NCBI GenBank assembly: GCA_020638695.1
Contig: JACKIB010000005.1
Location: 1 to 64,000, forward strand
DNA from: Planctomycetota bacterium
GTDB taxonomy: Bacteria > Planctomycetota > UBA1135 > UBA2386
Length of the DNA stretch: 64,000 bases
Direction of reading: 5' to 3'
Shown here one piece after another: positions 61,884 through 64,000 of this stretch; the first letter of the stretch is position 1; every line of letters starts with the position of its first letter. The notes under the pieces are model-generated. The model did no database searches and was not told the DNA's origin. It worked only from the letters and a program-made list of their open reading frames with translations. A program made the translations under genes and the position numbers.

Positions 61884-62714
61884 GTGAGCACCTTCCCGCC
61901 GTTCGCCGCGTTGCCGATGCAGACGTCCGACGCTGCCGAGGCGCGCGAACTCGCCACCGGGGCGGGGGTGCACGGCATCTACCTGGCGAATGCGCTGCAC
62001 GCCGAGAAGCCGGGTCGCGTGCCCGCAGAAGTGGTCGTGGTGCGCGGTACCGAACGGTTGTTGGGGCTCGCGTACTTCGGACCGCGCGGCAACTTGTTGG
62101 TGGTGGAGCGCGAACCGGTCGAGCCGCAGAAGCTCGCCGGCGCGCTGCTCGATACCCACTGGCCGTGGCGCATCGCGCTGGGGCCCGCGGCGGTGGCCGA
62201 GCAGCTGGTGGTGTGCGGCGGACTGCGCACGTTGGTGGACCGCGAGCAGATCTACTACTCGATCCGTGACGCCGTCGCGCCGGATCCGGGGGTGCTGCGC
62301 CGCGCCGAGCGCGCCGACCTCAAGCCGCTGATGGAGGCGTCGCTGCGGCTGAACGAAAGCGATCTGCGGGTCGCGCCGTGGCGGGTCGACCGCGACTGGC
62401 TCCGTCGGGCCACCAAGCAGCGGATCCGTGAGGGAACGACCTTCGTGATCGGTCCACCGGGGTCCCCGTGGACCAAGCTCGACCTCGGTTCGGTCGGTCC
62501 GTCGGGTGCGATCCTCGAAGGGGTATTCACCTGGCCGCAGCATCGCGGTCGGGGTCTCGCCGCGCAGTTGGTCGCCGCGGTCGCCGCGGAACTGTTGCGC
62601 GACGTCTCGGTGGTGTGCCTGCACGTCGCTGCGGACAACGCTGCGGCGCGTCGCACCTACGAGAAGGCGGGGATGCAGGTGGCGGGGAGTTGTCGGCTGC
62701 TGCTGCGCGACTGA
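61884..62714 (+). CDS. GNAT-family acetyltransferase
   Basis: The 276-aa product (GTG 61884 after GGAGG; TTG 61848 or ATG 61917 are alternatives) has a divergent N-terminal half and a C-terminal GNAT domain. It shows ILEGVFTWPQHRGRGLAAQL, where Q-x-R-G-x-G/A is the acetyl-CoA-binding motif A, and VCLHVAADNAAARRTYEKAG as motif B. The acceptor substrate is not evident. The first half (GVHGIYLANALHAEKPGRVP) resembles DUF4081-type N-terminal regions. Confidence 0.82.
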   Translation: MSTFPPFAALPMQTSDAAEARELATGAGVHGIYLANALHAEKPGRVPAEVVVVRGTERLLGLAYFGPRGNLLVVEREPVEPQKLAGALLDTHWPWRIALGPAAVAEQLVVCGGLRTLVDREQIYYSIRDAVAPDPGVLRRAERADLKPLMEASLRLNESDLRVAPWRVDRDWLRRATKQRIREGTTFVIGPPGSPWTKLDLGSVGPSGAILEGVFTWPQHRGRGLAAQLVAAVAAELLRDVSVVCLHVAADNAAARRTYEKAGMQVAGSCRLLLRD

Positions 62715-62840
62715 GAAGGGGGCCGCTCGGGCAGCCGGTGAGGCGCCGATGGCACGTCGGCGGCCGTTCGGACGGATTCCTGGGACTTGAATGAAGCGAC
62801 GCGATCTACCGTGACCTCGTCACCGGGTCCCGTCGGTGGC

Positions 62841-64000
62841 TCAGTCTCGCTTGGTGGCCAAGTAGGCCAGCGCCCTGCCGGGCGTCATCAGCGGGTGGTC
62901 GCGCGGTGCGCGCTGGTCGAACGACAGCAGCAGTTGCTGGACTCGCGTCGACCACTGTTGCGCGAGGTCCTGCTGCCCGGCGGTCGCGAGCACCCGTGCG
63001 TAGCTGGCGTGCACCAGGGCCGTGCCCGAAGCCTGTGCCGCCCGCTGCAGCGCCGCCGCTTCGTCGCGCAGCTCGCCGCGCCGGTGGTGGTTGGCGGCGA
63101 GCAGCTGGCTGTGCCAAACGCTGTCGGTCGACTTCTCCAGCGTGGCCAGGGCCGCGCGCACGTCGCTGCCCCGTTGCACGTCGAGCAAGCCGCCGAGGAA
63201 CGTGACGGCGTTGGCGAATGCCGGCGGCAGCTGCCCGAGCCCCAGGAAGCCGTCCACTGCGTGACGCAGCTCGGTCGTGGCCCCGAGCCGCGCCAGGACT
63301 TCGCCGTCTTCGGCTACCGCCAGCGTCTTGGCGGTCAGCTGGGAGCCGCGCCGGCGCACCCAGTCGAGGCTCTCCGTGAGCAGCCGGATGGCCGCGGCGC
63401 GATCCCCGGCCAGCAGCTCGTGGCTCGCCTGCATGCGCAGCACTTCGTGCTCGGCCGCGGTGCCGGCGACTCCGGGTTCGGCGCGAAGCCCGCTGAGGAA
63501 CTTGCGCAGCTCGGCGTGTCGGCCGGCGTGGAACAGCGCCAGCGCGCGGGGCCGAACCAAGGCCCGGCGTGGCAGTCGCTCGCCGGCCGCCTGCAGTGCC
63601 TCGAGCGCGCCTTCGCCGTCGTTCCGCGCCAGCCTGGCGAACGCCAGTTGGTAGCACACCATCGGGTTGCTCGGCCAGCGCCGGCGCAGGTTCTCCAGCA
63701 GCGGTAGTGCGCGGTCGTAGTGCAGCAGCCGCACCTGGGCGAGCGCCTCGGTGTAGCGTCCGTGCGGGTCGTGTGGGCGATCGCGCCGGTAGGCGAGCCC
63801 CAGTTCGAGCAGCCCCGCATCGTCGTCGATCGCCAGGCGGAAGGTGCGGGCCAGTTGGTGACCGACCACGGGGGTGAGTCGGTCGGCGTAGCCGATCGCC
63901 TCGCGGGCGATTCGCGCCGCTTCGGTGCGGTCGGCCGCAGTCGGTCGGTTGGCCAGCGTGGCGGCCAGGTGCAGCAGGGTCACCGGACAGGCTCCGTCGT
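62841..64000 (-). CDS. TPR-rich protein, 5' part outside window
   Basis: The frame remains open to the window edge (upstream residues GACPVTLLHLAATLAN), so only the C-terminal 386 or so codons are visible. It consists of repeated helical pairs of TPR type (GRYTEALAQVRLLHYDRALP, LLENLRRRWPSNPMVCYQLA, GEGALEALQAAGERLPRRA). The end is basic. Because kinases with TPR tails occur elsewhere in this window, it may be the end of such a kinase, but that cannot be seen. Confidence 0.7.
   Translation of the reverse strand, partial: DGACPVTLLHLAATLANRPTAADRTEAARIAREAIGYADRLTPVVGHQLARTFRLAIDDDAGLLELGLAYRRDRPHDPHGRYTEALAQVRLLHYDRALPLLENLRRRWPSNPMVCYQLAFARLARNDGEGALEALQAAGERLPRRALVRPRALALFHAGRHAELRKFLSGLRAEPGVAGTAAEHEVLRMQASHELLAGDRAAAIRLLTESLDWVRRRGSQLTAKTLAVAEDGEVLARLGATTELRHAVDGFLGLGQLPPAFANAVTFLGGLLDVQRGSDVRAALATLEKSTDSVWHSQLLAANHHRRGELRDEAAALQRAAQASGTALVHASYARVLATAGQQDLAQQWSTRVQQLLLSFDQRAPRDHPLMTPGRALAYLATKRD

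Noticed and set aside
58392..62624. A 1410-codon open frame on the minus strand
   Set aside because: It runs antisense through the second paralogue, the DUF255 gene and the GNAT gene, all of which have recognisable proteins on the plus strand; it is rich in Arg/His/Gln as expected for a GC-rich shadow frame.

Overview
The window is a GC-rich bacterial chromosome segment with dense, mostly ordinary gene packing. The gene content points to a member of the Planctomycetota. It has two ECF-sigma / serine-threonine kinase pairs (one kinase fused to a formylglycine-generating-enzyme-like domain), several very large exported FG-GAP/VCBS/CRTAC1 proteins, many Sec-exported proteins of unknown function, and a set of housekeeping genes scattered rather than held in classical operons. 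The lineage call is inference from gene content; no rRNA or tRNA gene is visible.

Layout. 1-8413: the 3' part of an M14 carboxypeptidase, a tandem of inverted-repeat elements, mnmE, nrdR with an overlapping ATP-cone-like gene, and smc. 8454-13091 (minus): a three-gene exporter operon (ABC transporter, HlyD adaptor, TolC-like lipoprotein) whose ABC nucleotide-binding domain has lost nearly every catalytic motif. 13435-24943: two signalling modules (FGE-kinase divergent from an ECF sigma; ECF sigma followed by a TPR kinase and an exported protein), with an FG-GAP protein and a VOC protein between them. 25093-28562: nitrilase-type hydrolase, TPR lipoprotein, a second copy of the inverted-repeat element, and a lipase-like hydrolase whose start codon lies inside the element's terminal repeat. 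28618-36038 (minus): a probable seven-gene transcription unit yajC, yraN, sugar-phosphate transferase, serA, serB, class V aminotransferase, CRTAC1 protein, containing a complete phosphorylated serine pathway. 36203-41077: methyltransferase, mnmA, HU, a HEAT lipoprotein and a pseudopilin. 41356-44930 (minus): an 18-heme MtrA-like c-type cytochrome coupled by ATGA overlap to an MtrB-like outer-membrane barrel. 44946-47449: miaB and ribD. 47604-52545: two exported proteins and an HtrA-like protease without PDZ domain. 52546-54180: REP-like hairpin, a truncated duplicate and a RAYT-type Y1 transposase. 54181-64000: peptidase-like exported protein, glutamine-dependent NAD synthetase, a tandem pair of exported paralogues, a degenerate third copy of the repeat element, a DUF255 thioredoxin-domain lipoprotein, a GNAT protein and a TPR protein cut by the window edge.

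The most unusual items are: (1) the 18-heme cytochrome, which reads as a decaheme MtrA-type protein with its first four-heme module present three times, paired with an outer-membrane barrel; this suggests a long trans-outer-membrane electron conduit. (2) A type I-like exporter whose ATPase domain looks inactive. (3) A family of CTAG-ended inverted-repeat elements at three places, one of which supplies a start codon. (4) A recurrent TAC-N2-T hexamer ending 6-7 bases before start codons, which suggests frequent leaderless transcription.
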